The position numbers were made by a program, and so were the translations under genes. The notes under the pieces are model-generated. The model searched no databases, was not told the origin of the DNA, and saw nothing but the letters and a program-made list of their open reading frames with translations. Positions 22,482 to 34,720 of a stretch of 64,000 nucleotides of DNA are shown here, one piece after another (positions within the stretch are counted from its first letter, which is position 1; the number at the start of each line of letters is the position of its first letter). This stretch comes from Nephrocerus scutellatus (lineage: Eukaryota; Arthropoda; Insecta; Diptera; Pipunculidae): assembly GCA_947095585.1 (NCBI GenBank), contig OX352761.1, positions 107,309,890 to 107,373,889 on the forward strand, in the 5' to 3' direction.

Positions 22482-24180
22482 ATTTTTTTTTTAAATTTGC
22501 GCACGCAAAAAGGGGTTCGCACCCTTATTTTGTTCGGCAATATGATTGGCACAGCGTGAGCGTTAAGGAAAAGGAGAAGAAGAGAGCTTGTGTCTTAAAT
22601 GTCTGTGGAACATAGTGATGTGGAAAGACAGAGCTTGGCAGAGCATTCCACATACGTGTTGTACGGCTGAAGAACGAATTGCTGAACTTAACTGTACGTC
22701 CGAAGATGGGATTAAGGGTAAACTGATGTACAAGGAGAGGTGGCATGCAACTAGCTATTTCTCTTGAGCACCGCTGGTGGAAGAAGCGATAAAACAGTGA
22801 CAAGCAGGAGACGTTCCTGCGGTGTTCAAGCGAATCTATTGATTTTGCAATGTTTTCGTTACCGATAAGTTTTATCGCACGGCTTTGTATTCTATCTAGT
22901 TGATGCAAGGTGGTTTTAGGCGCACCAGACCAAATATGACAATTGTTCTCAAGTTTAGGGCGAATAAAAGCCTTTCAGATAGTATCCAGATCAGAGGGAG
23001 TGAAATATTTCTTGCACCGGTTTAGAAAACCTAAACATTTCGCAGCATTTTTGGCGACGGTAAATATGTGGTCATTCCAACGAAGCGTGTCGTTGAAGAA
23101 CATACCGAGAATTGCGAGATTTTCAGTTTCCTCGATGCAAGTGCTATTCATGGATAATGGCATGGGATTTGGGATTCGCTTGGACGACAGGAGACAACAT
23201 TGGGTTTTGGAAGCGTTAAATTCTACTCGATTGTTTTCTCCCCATTTTATTATGCTGTCTAGGTCAGAATTTAGCGTGCTTAACATTCGAAGTTGTTTGA
23301 GTTCCACATGAGATGGGGAGGGACGTTCCTCAAACTTATATGAGATGCTGAGAGTGCTGTCGTCAGCGAAAGAGTGAATTGGATTAGAAGTCACAGATAA
23401 GAGATCATTAATAAAAATGAGAAAGAGCGTCGGGGACAGAACAGAGCCCTGGGGAACGCCAGCATTTATGTGGTGTAATTCAGACTTGAATCCGTCCAAA
23501 ACAACTTGAATTGAACGGCCAAAAAGATAGCTTCTAATCCAATGAAGCAGTTTATCATCGACACCAAAGGCACGCATTTTTTGACAAAAGAGCTTGATGG
23601 CAACTCTGTCAAATGCCTTAGAAATATCGAGTGCAACAGCTTTGATTTCACCAAATTGATGCAAAGACCGATTCCACTGTTCGATGAGATATACCATCAA
23701 ATGACCAGTGGAACGTTGCCCACGAAATCCGTACTGCCGGTCACTAAGGATTTCATTGGTTTCAAGATATTTCGTAAGCTGAAAATTGATCAGCGTTTCC
23801 ATGACATTGGAAAGAATGGATGTAAGTTCTATGGGTCGGTACGAAGAAGGAGACGACGGCTCGCCTTTTTTGGGTATGGGCTGGACAAAGGCTGTTTTCC
23901 AACTTCTCGGGAAGAGTCCAGAAGAATAGGATAGATGGAAAAGCTTACGCAATGGTAATGACAGCTTGAAAGAACACATCTTCAGAACTAATGGGGAAAT
24001 ACCATCTGGACCAGCGGATTTGTGAATGTTGAGATCGTTTAAAACTCTAGCAACTGCACGAGTACGAATGAAGATCTGTCCCATAGAGTGTTCAATACTC
24101 GGGGGTGCAGGCGGCATCAATGCACAATCTGGAAGCGTGGGGCTTGCTGCAAAATGTGTAGCAAACAGAGTTGACAACTG
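22482..24180 (-). mobile_element. 5'-truncated Jockey-type LINE, nearly intact reverse transcriptase
   Basis: One - strand frame runs from about 24177 to the stop at 22525, interrupted only by a TGA at 22975-22977 (LDTI*KAFIRPKL). It carries the finger region (HKSAGPDGISPLVLK), SSYRPIELTSI, ALDISKAFDRV motif A (near 23635), AGVPQGSVLSPTLFLIFIND (near 23430), HSFADDSTLS catalytic motif (near 23360), and a thumb/C-terminal part ending LTLCQSYCRTK. A T-run at 22482-22490 corresponds to a poly-A tail. The endonuclease and ORF1 are missing, the usual result of incomplete reverse transcription. With one nonsense codon it is the youngest LINE in the window. Clade assignment is tentative. Confidence 0.88.
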
Positions 24181-24379
24181 GAGCCATTGATCCGAGCGAG
24201 TGTTATTTGTGGTATACAGCCATCAATGCTCGAAAAAGTGGCCCAAAATTGAATGTCCAGAATGCGCTTCATAAAGTCGCGGTGCCCATATGCCCGAAAT
24301 CATTTTCAAATGTTGTATTATCTTTCGAAGGAGTGAAACAATTTGTTTAAAATTAAATTCCGTGTGTTCTTTTACGATT

Positions 24380-25330
24380 TCAAGTTCTATCTAGTAGCAC
24401 TTCTACACATAAAGATTTAGACAAGCCCGTACCTACGTCACCCTCTTCATACCAATGGCTCTTAAGAACCTGATGATATGGAATGTATTCAGAGAATTAT
24501 GCGCAGACTCCGAGCACGGGTCCCTTCCCTGTCAGATCGTTGCTCCGCATTCGTTCAGAATATGACACGGGGTATCCTCCGACTTTTCACACAGCCTGCA
24601 GCTGCCATCGTTTTCTATTTTTAATTTCTTTTAGGTGTCCTTTTAGTCTACAATTTCCTGTTAGGAACCCCGTAATAATTCTTACATTACTTCTGCTAAG
24701 TCCCTTTATCAAGCGAGATCTCTTTCTGTTGCTAAGTGGCAGGTATTTCTATTCTGCGCATCTTCGGTAACCTAGGCCACAAAATGGTTCTGGCCCTACT
24801 AGCGGAGTTTCTGCCTTTTTGTTCGCGAGATAATCCGCTGCTTCGTTGCCTTTTATGACATTGTGTCTCGGCATCCAGTACAAACGTACCTTGTTGTCTT
24901 CGCCAAGTCTGTTCAGTTTTGCCCTGCCATTATCGCAACTTGGCTGTCTGTGACGATAGCTATTTCTTGTCTGACAAAGTTCTTTTTCAGATTAAAGTAT
25001 AAATTTCTATGGCATGCACTTCTGCCTGGCAAATGCTCGAATACTGTCCCATCGACAGTTTGAATGTTGTTTTTAAGAATCATCATGTTTTTTGTTATCT
25101 GTTTGCCAATTTACCTTTTAATGCTGTACTTTATAAAAAAAAATACTTGACTCGTAATAGGGCGAGGACATGTCCATTCAGTAACTTTTAATTTAAGCTT
25201 TTATTAGGCATATAGATGGTAGCAGCTTTCCTCTGGATAATAATCTCAGAAAAGTTGAAATGGTATTTTTAGAAACTGTCATCGCAGGGATCTTATGCTC
25301 GTATCATTGTTCGACCTCAGTGGCATGCGC
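24380..25330 (-). mobile_element. LINE RNase H region, decayed
   Basis: The - strand reads VDGTVFEHLPGRSA near 25030, EIAIVTDSQVAIMAG near 24945, a KATKQ...ISRTKRQKL stretch near 24800-24860, and CRLCEKSEDTPCHILNEC near 24545-24600. The DSQ.AI motif and the terminal zinc-knuckle-like end are typical of RNase H-bearing LINEs. Frameshifts are frequent. Confidence 0.6.
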
Positions 25331-25492
25331 ATGATGCGTTTCAACGTTCTTAGCGCAGTTTTTGAATAAATTTGTTGGTAATTTTATGTTGTTGCCTCAA
25401 TTTTTTCTTTGTCAAGTTGTACTGACACTGTCGTCTTCATGTGAGAAGAAGGCAAAAAAAAAATATCTTTTAACAATTCTCTCTTGTTGCAG

Positions 25493-26259
25493 GCGACCAT
25501 TCCATTACAATCGTTTAACCTTGATTGTCGTCGTCTTGATGGGTCCACTGGTGCTGCTGCAAAATCTGCGAATCCAAATCCCATTGGATATCTGATGAGA
25601 ACATTGTCTGCACCGTCTGCGGCAACACCATACAATGATAATGGCGGCGGTGGCGGCAATAGCCACAAGATCAGTAGTAGTGGCTGTGGTGGCGGCGGAG
25701 GCATCAGCATTCCCAACAATCGCTGCTTAGCCTCGTCGCTTAATTCGGACTACAATCGCTGTATGGGTAATTTTCACGGCCTCTTTGCGAAACGCGGTAG
25801 TGGCAGCTGTGGCGCGGCGGGTACCCAAGAGACTGCCGCCGCTGAAACAGTGTTGAAAATCGAAGAGAATGATGCCATCCAAAGAAGCCTCCTCATGAAT
25901 GCATCATCCGCTAATGGTGAGGAGCACCAGAGACAACAGCAGCAGCAGCAGCAAAGGAGACAACGCCAATTGCAACTGGAAAGTGACATGGAAACAATAC
26001 GGACAACGCTATTAAGTCAAAATCATCAATTGGCCTCGATTGCTGCCGCCGCAGCTGCATTGCCTCCGCCGCCAGTAACACCAAAAAGGGAGCGAATTCA
26101 TCATACGGCAACGGCGACGACGACAGGTTACTTGTTAAATAGCGGCGGCGGTGGTGGTGGTGGAAGCGGCGATTCAACCAAAAAAGGATCAACATCGACA
26201 ATCTGGACATCGGAGGAGTCTATATTAAGGAGTGTTGGCGCCGTCGATGAAGACAATAA
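25493..26259 (+). CDS. cv-c: cv-c exon, 255 codons plus 2 nt
   Basis: Acceptor CTCTTGTTGCAG and donor AATAA|GTGAGTAC bound a single open frame. It enters in phase 0, matching the donor at 11478, and leaves two bases of a codon. The sequence reads ATIPLQSFNLDCRRLDG..., then Gly-rich runs, a Gln/Arg-rich coiled-coil-like stretch (HQRQQQQQQQRRQRQLQL, about 25927-25978), DMETIRTTLLSQNHQLAS, poly-Ala, and a Gly run near 26143-26168. PPPPVTPKRERI near 26065-26100 could be an SH3-binding or phosphorylation site. This is linker sequence before the SAM domain and is probably disordered. The functional reading depends on the cv-c assignment. Confidence 0.88.
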
Positions 26260-26383
26260 GTGAGTACCTACCTTTGTATAGCCTATAGTCTATAGTCCGG
26301 CCTCGGCGGCTATGAATATTTATGACATTTCCCCCGACGAATTATGAATTCATCATCATAATTCTCCTTCGATCCTTTTATAG

Positions 26384-27335
26384 TTCGACATCATCATCGG
26401 CATGCGAGGAAGCATCTGGCGTCCTCAGTTCGGGCAAGTCTGGCATTTCGTTGGACTCCTCTGGGCTGGATAATGACAACAACGAGAGTGGCATAGGGAC
26501 AGCGACTCCACCAAAAGATGTCAGCTTCTGGAAGAACGTGCCGGACAATGAGTCGCTGACCAGCTTGGATGCGCTGCGCAAAATGAAATTCCAAAAGGGC
26601 AGCTCGGTCGCCTCATCAGATGATCCTGATTTGTTGGAAGTACTTAGTTTGTATGACGAGCCACACGACGATGACGATGAGGCGGCAGACGTTGACGTTG
26701 ATGATGACGAAGACGTTGATATTGATGAAGACGACAACGACGTCGAAGACGAAGGCCATGACGAATTCGAAACGGCGGTCACATATTACGATTACGAGTG
26801 CACCGACGGTGATGGCAGCAGTGGTGGTAGTGGAGATGCCACGAGTCGTGTGGTGCTGCGGAAAAAGTTGAACTTGGCACCGGCGTCGCCCGCAACGACG
26901 ATGGTGGTGGTGCCAAAAAGCCGGGCGCAGAAATTTCGAAGTCATTCATTGGAATCGGCATCACTGCATCCGACGACGCTGCAATTTGATCAGCTGCACC
27001 AGCAGCAAAACGTCCAACACAATAATCACCACCATCATCATCTCCACCAGCACCACTACCAACAGAATTATAAGAGTCACCATCACCAATTGACGCGACA
27101 ACTGCAACATTTAAAAACCAAAGATAAGGCGCTACTTAGCTTGGCACTGCGACAGGAGCCCTTCCAATCGATCCTGCCGCCGACGAATTTCCATGAACTC
27201 CCATCGCCGAGTAGCGCCTCACTGCACAGTGGTCACGAGAGTCTTGGCATGCAGGAGCTTACAACCAAATCGAATTCAGCTCCATTGTTGCTGAAGAAGG
27301 AGAAGAAACGCGACGACTTTGGCGGACAAAAATTG
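26384..27335 (+). CDS. cv-c: cv-c exon, acidic and His-rich linker
   Basis: Acceptor CTTTTATAG and donor ATTG|GTAAGC bound a frame that completes the split codon from the previous exon (AA+T = Asn) and ends in phase 0. The first part is Ser-rich with ESGIGTATPPKDVSFW and NESLTSLDALRKMKFQKG. It is followed by a long Asp/Glu tract (about 26665-26760), a TYYDYECTDGDG stretch, a His/Gln-rich region (27019-27110) and the more ordered-looking DKALLSLALRQEPFQSILPP. The SLDALRKM segment resembles an LD motif. SLESASLHPT- and SNSAPLLLKK-like sites could be kinase or 14-3-3 sites; that is inference. The intron before it is only 124 bp. Confidence 0.88.
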
Positions 27336-27450
27336 GTAAGCATAACGCGTGATGTGAATTTGAATTTTTTTTTTAATTAAAAACAAATTCTTTTTCTCCT
27401 TCTTCCCCTTTCTCTCTCTTTCTGTCTCTCTTTCCCCTTGTTTGTTGCAG

Positions 27451-27493
27451 ACGCTAAGATATTCACGATCGCAGAGTGATCGCTATTTGGCTG
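27451..27493 (+). CDS. cv-c: cv-c short exon (43 bp)
   Basis: A strong polypyrimidine tract and TTGTTTGTTGCAG precede ACG CTA AGA TAT TCA..., giving TLRYSRSQSDRYLA plus one base. The donor is GCTG|GTAAGTTG. The exon enters in phase 0, matching 27335, and leaves in phase 1, matching the SAM exon 31 kb away. The RYSRSQSDRY segment is rich in Arg and Ser. The intron that follows (27494-58747) contains the alternative first exon at 36267. Confidence 0.85.
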
Positions 27494-27674
27494 GTAAGTT
27501 GGGGTTGCATTTTTCTTTTTGTTATTCAATTTTAATTATAAAACACTGAGCTTCTGAATTTTGAAATATTTTTGTCCTTAAAAGCTTTGAAATACTTTTC
27601 TGAGGCATTATTCAAGTAACGAGAAATTCTTGAAGAATAAAAATGAATTATTAATGAGAACCGCCTCTAATAAA

Positions 27675-28060
27675 AGGGTTTTTTAATAGGGACATAACAA
27701 TTTTGACTTTTAATACAAACGCATTATTAAACTTTTTTTATGATTTGTTAATGTCAGAACGTCAGTCAAGGTTTACATTTTTATCATGGTAAAGTTAACG
27801 AACGAGCAACGTTTGGAAAATCAGCTATGCAAAAGTTTGACGAAAATCCTGAAGCGATGAATTTCATTTTTGGCTTAATGGCTTTGTCAATAGGCAAAAT
27901 ATGCATAAATTGGACAGCTGTGCTTTAAGACACTCCAATGCATCCTTAAAAACTGACCGTGTGGTGTGGATTTTATGCCGAGGGTGTGATTGGACCGTAT
28001 TTTTTCGTCAATGAAAGTGATCGCCATGTTACGATCAATAGAGTTATTTACACACAACAA
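27675..28060 (+). mobile_element. Tc1/mariner-superfamily relic, internally deleted
   Basis: An N-terminal piece (VKLTNEQR, near 27788) is followed after a deletion by VWCGFYAEGVIGPYFFVNES and HVTINRVIYTQ (27960-28055), the same family as 12730-13420. AGGGTTTTTTAATAGGGAC at 27674-27692 may be its terminus; I could not find a matching inverted end. Confidence 0.7.
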
Positions 28061-28147
28061 AACATCCCCAATCTAAAGCCAAGCACCGCTGCTCACAGGG
28101 ACCAGCGCACACAGAACACGCACACTCCACCCCGCGGCCCGATCACT

Positions 28148-28310
28148 CTCAAATTTTAATAGAAAGTGTTGTCATCGGAAATACACATGTGTGAGAAGTT
28201 TGAATAAAATCGGGCTTTAGGTAGTGGGTTTAAAATTTATCAAAAGATTCCACCAGTCAGCCAGCCATGGGCACACAAAGTTTATGTAGAGAAATTAAAA
28301 AGAGAAAACT
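28148..28310 (+). repeat. Dispersed GGGCCC-type repeat, 3' part (family A)
   Basis: It contains AATTTTAATAGAAAGTGTTG, ATCGGAAATACACATGTG, AAAATCGGGCTTTAGGTAGT and a tail with CAGCCAGCCATGGGCACAC. It lacks the GGGCCC front part. The same tail order occurs at 38040-38160. Confidence 0.65.
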
Positions 28311-31244
28311 TCATACTCTTCCGCAACCGAACACACCGCTAAGACAGCTATTCATGACAGTTCGAAATGTAAAATCTAATATCTAATGATCAGGTTCGCC
28401 GTTTTCCAAGCAACATTTTGCTCTTAACTTTAATCGATGGCTTGTCAGCTGTCAAAAATTATTTGATACAGTTGAAAGAGCTTCTTCGTTAAATTTAACT
28501 CAACGTAGCCTTAGTCTTGAGTCTTAAGGCTGATCTATATTGAACTATATTACGCCAACTTTAAAATCCGACGTAATGCGTTCCAAAATTAATGCCTCTT
28601 TCGATTAGCTCGAACCATACCCGAAACCATTTCCACGGCTAAGCTGTCAAAGTGAAATGGTGAATGATTTGCAAATAAATCGCTAAGCCGAAACCAAAAT
28701 TTGACAAGAACAACAAATTGAGAAATTCGTCTGCTTGCTCTCTCTTCGCCATCTTGCTGAGTAAACGAAACCATACCCTTCGATTTCCGACGGGTAGCAA
28801 AGTTACAGTGTCGGTTACAAAACTTTGCAAATAAAACGCAAAATCAAACCGTACCCTGGATATAGTTTGCAAATAGAGCGTAAAACCAAAACCACGAGAG
28901 ATAAATCTTAAGGCCCAACTATAATGTACTTGAGTTGGATTAATTTGGCCGAAGTGAACGACTCATTGCATGCAATTACGAATTGCTGTGACCATAATGT
29001 GATTTTGGTCGGGTTCGTCAAATGTTCGTTAACTAACGTCAGATTAAGCAATGTGTCAGTGAAGTGAGACATTCAGTGCGGAAATTGGACAACTGAGAGA
29101 AATTGTGTGGAAATGCAAGTAGTTACTTAAGTTCATTATGGGTAAATTAAAGAATGAGTGAAATTAGCTAAGCTTTTCGTTCGGTTTTGTCGTGAGAATA
29201 AGCTAACTGCAGCCCATTATAGTGGCCCTTTACAAATCAAAAGAGCTATAAGTTTCTAAAGTTTTTCATCCGACCATTATCCGTCATTTAAAATAATTCT
29301 TTTAAGTGTTTCATTTGGGATAACATAAATGCTGCTAAATAATGAATGTCGCAAAGGAAAATTTATTAAAAAATGCAAAGGTGTTGCGATATTCAATTAA
29401 TTTTTAGCCGAATTAAAATAAATAATGGATGTTATTGAAAGAGAAGAACACAAACGGAATTATGCAGCAAACTTTCCGCTTTTCCTGGCACTCATAAACT
29501 AAAATGTAAATAAACAAAATAAAAGTTTAAAGTTCAAAAAAAATATTATGTTACCTGGTTTGTTGTTTTCTGTGCTTATTTGTCCCCATGGTTTTTCTTT
29601 TTCAAAATGATTCAAATAATGGGAATGCCTCTTAACGTACGGTATTGTTTTGCTGTACACAGACTCAATGAATTTAATAATAAAATCCTTTCAAAAAACA
29701 TTTAGTTAATAAACTACAAAAACGAATGCCAAATTTCCTTAAGAAAATGCGCTCTCCAAAACACATCCATCGAATGTCAAAGTCAACGAAACTACTGAGA
29801 AAGTCATTATGGCCGCAGCATACGTTTTCATTGTATTCGCTCATTTCATCGTCGGGTTTTGACACTAGCGTAAGGAGGCGAAATTGCATTATAGTTCCGG
29901 CTTTATTGTTTTATTTTGTGAAATTGACAGTTTGATTTTGTAAACAAAAGAACTCACCTCACGTACAGATTATACTTTGTCAGCCTAATTGCATTTAATG
30001 TTTACAATCCAATGCTGTATCATCTCGTTCATTAAATTTTAAAAATTTGACGAGCAATTTCTCTGCATTATGCCATTGTTTACCTAATTCTTACGACGAT
30101 AGAGGACTTCTCTTAATACCAATTGGAAGCAGACGACAGCAGCACATAGTAAGTAAGTAGAATAAATCATCTGCTGCACAACGACATTTCCGATGTCCGC
30201 TGTCTCTCTGTGTGTGATGTACCAATTCTTTCCGCCCGTGGATTAACATGCATGGGTTGGTAGTCGTTTGAGGGTGGTAGCAGGTGCAATCCGTCCAACT
30301 CGATAGAGGCCAAATCAAATTAATTATACTATGTATGCATAAATATGAAAATGTCGCAGCCGAGCGTCTCATGCATTTCCCTCTGACTCTGTCTGCTCGT
30401 GTGTTCTTAATCGTCGTGGTTATCCAGAAATACAAAAAATCTAAAAATACAAAAATGCGACGTTTGAGCAAACTCAACTGAGTGCCTTCTTGTTGTTGGT
30501 CGACTACTGACTGACGTCACACACACTCGTCGCACGCACGGGCGGACTGAATTGTTTTGCTTAAGCGTGAACAATAAACAGGTTGTTTGTTTGACGGTGT
30601 CACTTGTAGGTGAGCGCTACACGCAACTGTTAGTTAGTCAGTAGGGCACTGATGCGCTCACTTTCCTTGGAATAATTTTTACCGCACGCACCACCTACCA
30701 TCTTCAGGCAAAAGCGAAGCCGTCACAGTGAACATTTGAAGATAAGCACTCTGACCTCCGTTGATTGCGTTTGTCTTTTTGTTTCAGTGCCATTTTGCAG
30801 CTCTGTACACAAAGGATAATCGGTACATCGCCTTGTTACGATTGTCAGGAGAGGACAGAGAAATATACTCATCGTCAATCTGGAAATAAAAATGTCTACA
30901 TTTGACTTCCGGCTTGCTGCGATTTGTTGGTCAATTTAAAAACAATAAACAAAGCGATAATCCCCAACAACAAACAATTAAGTGATAAATTCTTACGCAC
31001 CGACGACTACCTTTATTCGAAGAATAAATAAATACAACCGTAAGAGGCAAGTCGCATATTGAAAGCAGCTTAGCACATCATAGCGTAGTCGAGGTTTTTA
31101 GGGCATTCACATTTTGCAGCATTTAATCTTAAAATATATGTGCGTTAAAAATCTTGGCTACGCTTTGCTGTGCTATGCTGCCCTAAATATACGGATAGAC
31201 TAGTAATTATTTGATTTAATGGTAGTGGGTAATTTCGTTTAAAC
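28311..31244 (+). other. cv-c intron, no identified gene
   Basis: 28311-29700 is AT-rich. The phrase TTTGCAAATA(A/G)A(A/G)CG recurs near 28670-28875, hinting at an old local repeat. 30000-31050 is lower in repeats with TGACGTCA (30514-30521, a CRE-like palindrome). A 128-codon - strand frame at 30091-30477 has no splice or family support. Confidence 0.35.
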
Positions 31245-31720
31245 TTTATAGCAACCCTGTGAAGACTGAAATGGTACTGTTCACCACTAAGTCCAAAATA
31301 CCGACCTTTATCATTTTAAAACTCAATGGGAAAAGTCTCGGTCTTACCCCAAGCGACAAATATCTCGGAGTAATCTTGGATAGGAAGCTCAGCTGGAAGG
31401 CTAACATAGAGAACAGGGCTAAGAAAGCGTACTTGGCCCTCTATGCCAGCAGTACAACTATCGGCAGGAAATGGCTGTAAAAATCTGTTGTACGGCCAAT
31501 TCTTACATATGGATCGCTGGTCTGGTATCCAGCGATGAAGAAGAAGTATAACGCCACTAAACTCAGCAGATAACACGTCCGACCGAGACCCTTAACACCA
31601 TCTTGCACCTATTACCTCCTGACATATTTACCAAGAATGTTGCGACGTGCAGTGCAGTACGACTCAGAGAATCTGGGTACCTACAGCGGGTTCACCACTA
31701 TACCTACCTAACACTAAATA
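31245..31720 (+). mobile_element. LOA-like LINE fragment
   Basis: Reads NPVKTEMVLFTTKSKIP, LTPSDKYLGVILDRKLSW (31345-31395), then VVRPILTYGSLVWYPAM (31490-31540), LLPPDIFTKNVATCSAVRLRE, parallel to the blocks at 4990-5480. It is frameshifted once or twice and truncated at both ends. Confidence 0.75.
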
Positions 31721-31959
31721 CAAAAAAATATGCCAATTATGCGGCTAGCCTTGTAATTGTGTATAAAAAATTCTGCGTTTTTCGTTCACAGAATCAGAAT
31801 CTTGTTAATTCTTTTTAATTATTTGCTTAACAATTCCAAGACCCTGTTTTTGATGGCATTATATTCTAAAAAAAAAAATTTCAATTGTGCTATGATAATG
31901 ATCAGCCATTACCAAGAATCTCACTGGAAAGATATCGTGAAAAAAGGGAATCCAGTGGG

Positions 31960-33600
31960 CCATATGCGGCTTTAAACCTTACAAATCGGCTGGCCCTGAT
32001 GGGATAATCTCTGCAGAATTCCAAACTAACTTGGAGAGTATGGAAGGAAGTCAAGGGAGTTTATGTCCCGAAAGCTCGCACATGGTTACCCAAAAGACCT
32101 AAGATCTATAACTCTAGTATTCTTTGTTTTGAAAACCCTGTAAAGGCTGTTACATGTACTCATAAGGGCTAATGTGAAACCTAGTAGCTGCTGGGCAAAG
32201 TAACAACGTGTTTATTTCAAGGGGAAGTCTGTGGATAAAGCCTTATACACCTTAGTAGCACAATTGAGAAATCAATATATTCCCAAGAGTACACACTTCT
32301 AGCATTCCTGGATATTGAGGGTGCGTTCAATAATTTAAAAACGGAGCCAATCAGTGAGCGGACTGTCTCTCCTAGAGGTGATAGGTGGACTACCCTATCA
32401 GTTATATCCCTACACTATCAATTGTATCCCTACCCTATCAATTAAATGCTTTTAAGCAGGAATATTAGCGCAGAGCTGGGGGGGGGGGGTTCATCATAAA
32501 AATGCGGCAGTAGGAGAAACACCGCAGGAGGGTGTATTATCCCCTCTCTTATGAAACATAATAATCAATGGATTACGGTTCAAACTGGAAAGGGAAGTGA
32601 TACAATTGGTAGCACATGCCAACAGCCAACGCTACATCAGCTGTCTCGGGGAAATACCTTAAAACGTTTAAGGAGGTTATTCCAAATGGTCTCTCAATTG
32701 TTGCAGAATGGGCAAACAAAAACGGTCTAGGTGTCAAGGTGTCAAGGAGCTATTCCTTTTTACCAGGAAATATAAAATTTCAACAGTTCATCCGCCAACA
32801 TTAAATGATATCTGCTTAGTTTTTGCTGATAAAGCAATTTTTTTGGCACTATCTTGGACAAGAAACTTAGCTGCAAACCTATAATAATATTAGTAAAAAC
32901 GGCGAATATACTCGGTAGCTTTAAACTTATGTAGGAACGCCATCGATAAAAAATGGGGTTTGATTCCAGATATCCTTGACTGGCCTTAAACAGCCGTAGT
33001 AAGACCATTACTATTGTTCGGTGTAAGCGAATTGTGGCTAGCTCTGGAATAAGTTACGTATAAAAAGATACTGGAGAAGGTGCAAAGATCGGCCTGTAAG
33101 CTTAATAGCGAGGCGCTGAGAAGAGGATTATCATTTATGTGGACAGTCACTTGAGCGTTGAGCTTTCACTCCTCTTTTAACGATATGGGTGAACAGTTCA
33201 ACATATGAATCATTTGGGTCCCGGGCCACTTGGATGTGGAAGGGAACGGCAAGGCGGACGTATTAGCTAGAATCAGCTGCTACCCGAAAGGGCAGATGTG
33301 AAGAGGCCTATTACTGCCTTTCTAGGGAAACACGCGAGAAGCATGAGTGTCGAATATAATGACTTCTGCAGAAACTGCTGTTGGACAAGGAGGAAGAGGA
33401 GACAATAGAACATATTCTTTGCTCATGAGAACGGCTAATGAATAGCCTCTCAGATCTCAAAAACTGTCATACTTCGATTCTTTAAGATCTCGAAATGGAT
33501 CCTCTGAAATAGGGAAATGTATAAGATCCTGTGGTAACACAAAAGACCGCTACTTGTCTAAGTGAGTCATTGTTGCAACCGACCCTATGCTAAACTGCTT
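31960..33600 (+). mobile_element. LOA-like LINE, heavily decayed
   Basis: In broken + frames: YKSAGPDGIISAEFQTNLE (31980), AFLDIEGAFNNLKTEPI motif A (about 32302), a GETPQEGVLSPL-like motif near 32515, WANKNGLGVKVS (32710), and WVPGHLDVEGNGKADVLAR (about 33212-33270), the RNase H end. A G-run lies at 32480-32488. The order of reverse transcriptase then RNase H is preserved. Confidence 0.7.
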
Positions 33601-34049
33601 CTAGTTGGTTTATTTTATACAAGTTCTTCTTGTGCGTAAGTATTTGCTACAAAAAAGTACAAAAAACGCCCATTAAACAGTTGGCGCTTACCGTTTTTTG
33701 GTATAGCGAATATGAGGCAATATTATCAATATTTATGCTCAAGAATATATGTGGGTGAAATTGAGCTACAAGTTGCTTTAACAGTCCTCCTTCAGCTTTG
33801 ACGGGTTAAGAGATTTCTGCAACGACATAACCAAGTTACAAATCAGACGGCGTCATCTTGAGCCTATATTATGGTAGAAAAAATTAAACATTCTAGCCAA
33901 GCTGTCTCATTTTCTCACAATTGGTTTGTTCTTTCCGTGTTAGACTACAATAGCGTTTCGGTGTTAAATTTTCTCTCTTTAGCTATTGACACTTCAATAG
34001 CAATACAGAAACGGAATCATACCTTCAGCCATACAGTGTAACAATTTTG

Positions 34050-34720
34050 GGTTACACTGAAAAATTCAAGATGAAGGATAGTGTCGGTGCTGGTGTCATC
34101 TCGGATAAGCTGGATCTGTCACAATCCCACAGACTTCCTGACTCGACTAGCATCTTTTAGGCGAAGGTTCTAGCTACAAGGGATGCTTGTAGGTCATTAA
34201 GACATGATACCATACAAATTGGAAGGGTTGACCACTACTCACTTTACTCTTCACTCTTCACTGTTTACAACTGATGTGTAGCAGTGTGACCAACTGCACC
34301 ATATCAAAAGCTACAACAAAACGAGAACCACCGAGTTAATATCAAAATGGCGGATCGATATTGCCAGAGTTGTAGCTATCCTTTAGGGTTACTGACCGGT
34401 GACCAGCCACGCTGCTAAACTGGGTACAACACATAACAACTTCTGCAGGAGCTGTAAGGTGGTAAATAAAAAAGAAACTCTCACCCACTATCTTTGGTCC
34501 AGACTACCACTTTGTCGAGCCTTCTGAGTACAGGATTATCTAACTGACCTCGTACTTGAACGCTATAGGCTGGATTCAAAACTAAACAAATAACCCTTGC
34601 TAGGATTTTCGAGATCGAGATAACAAAATGGCGTATTTAAGCGTTAATTGAGGATTTTGCAAGTGCAGCGAAGACTGCCACTCTAACTACCTATCTACCG
34701 AGCTATGAAAACTTTTGTAA
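34050..34720 (+). mobile_element. LINE RNase H fragment
   Basis: DSVGAGVISDKLDLSQSHRL near 34078, a VTSHAAKLGT piece near 34405 and FCRSCKVVNKKETLTHYLW near 34440-34500 parallel the RNase H and C-terminal blocks of the LOA-like copy at 5670-6040. Many stops. Confidence 0.6.

Noticed and set aside
30091..30477. A 128-codon - strand frame
   Set aside because: No domain, splice site or codon bias; composition matches random open sequence in a GC-richer patch.
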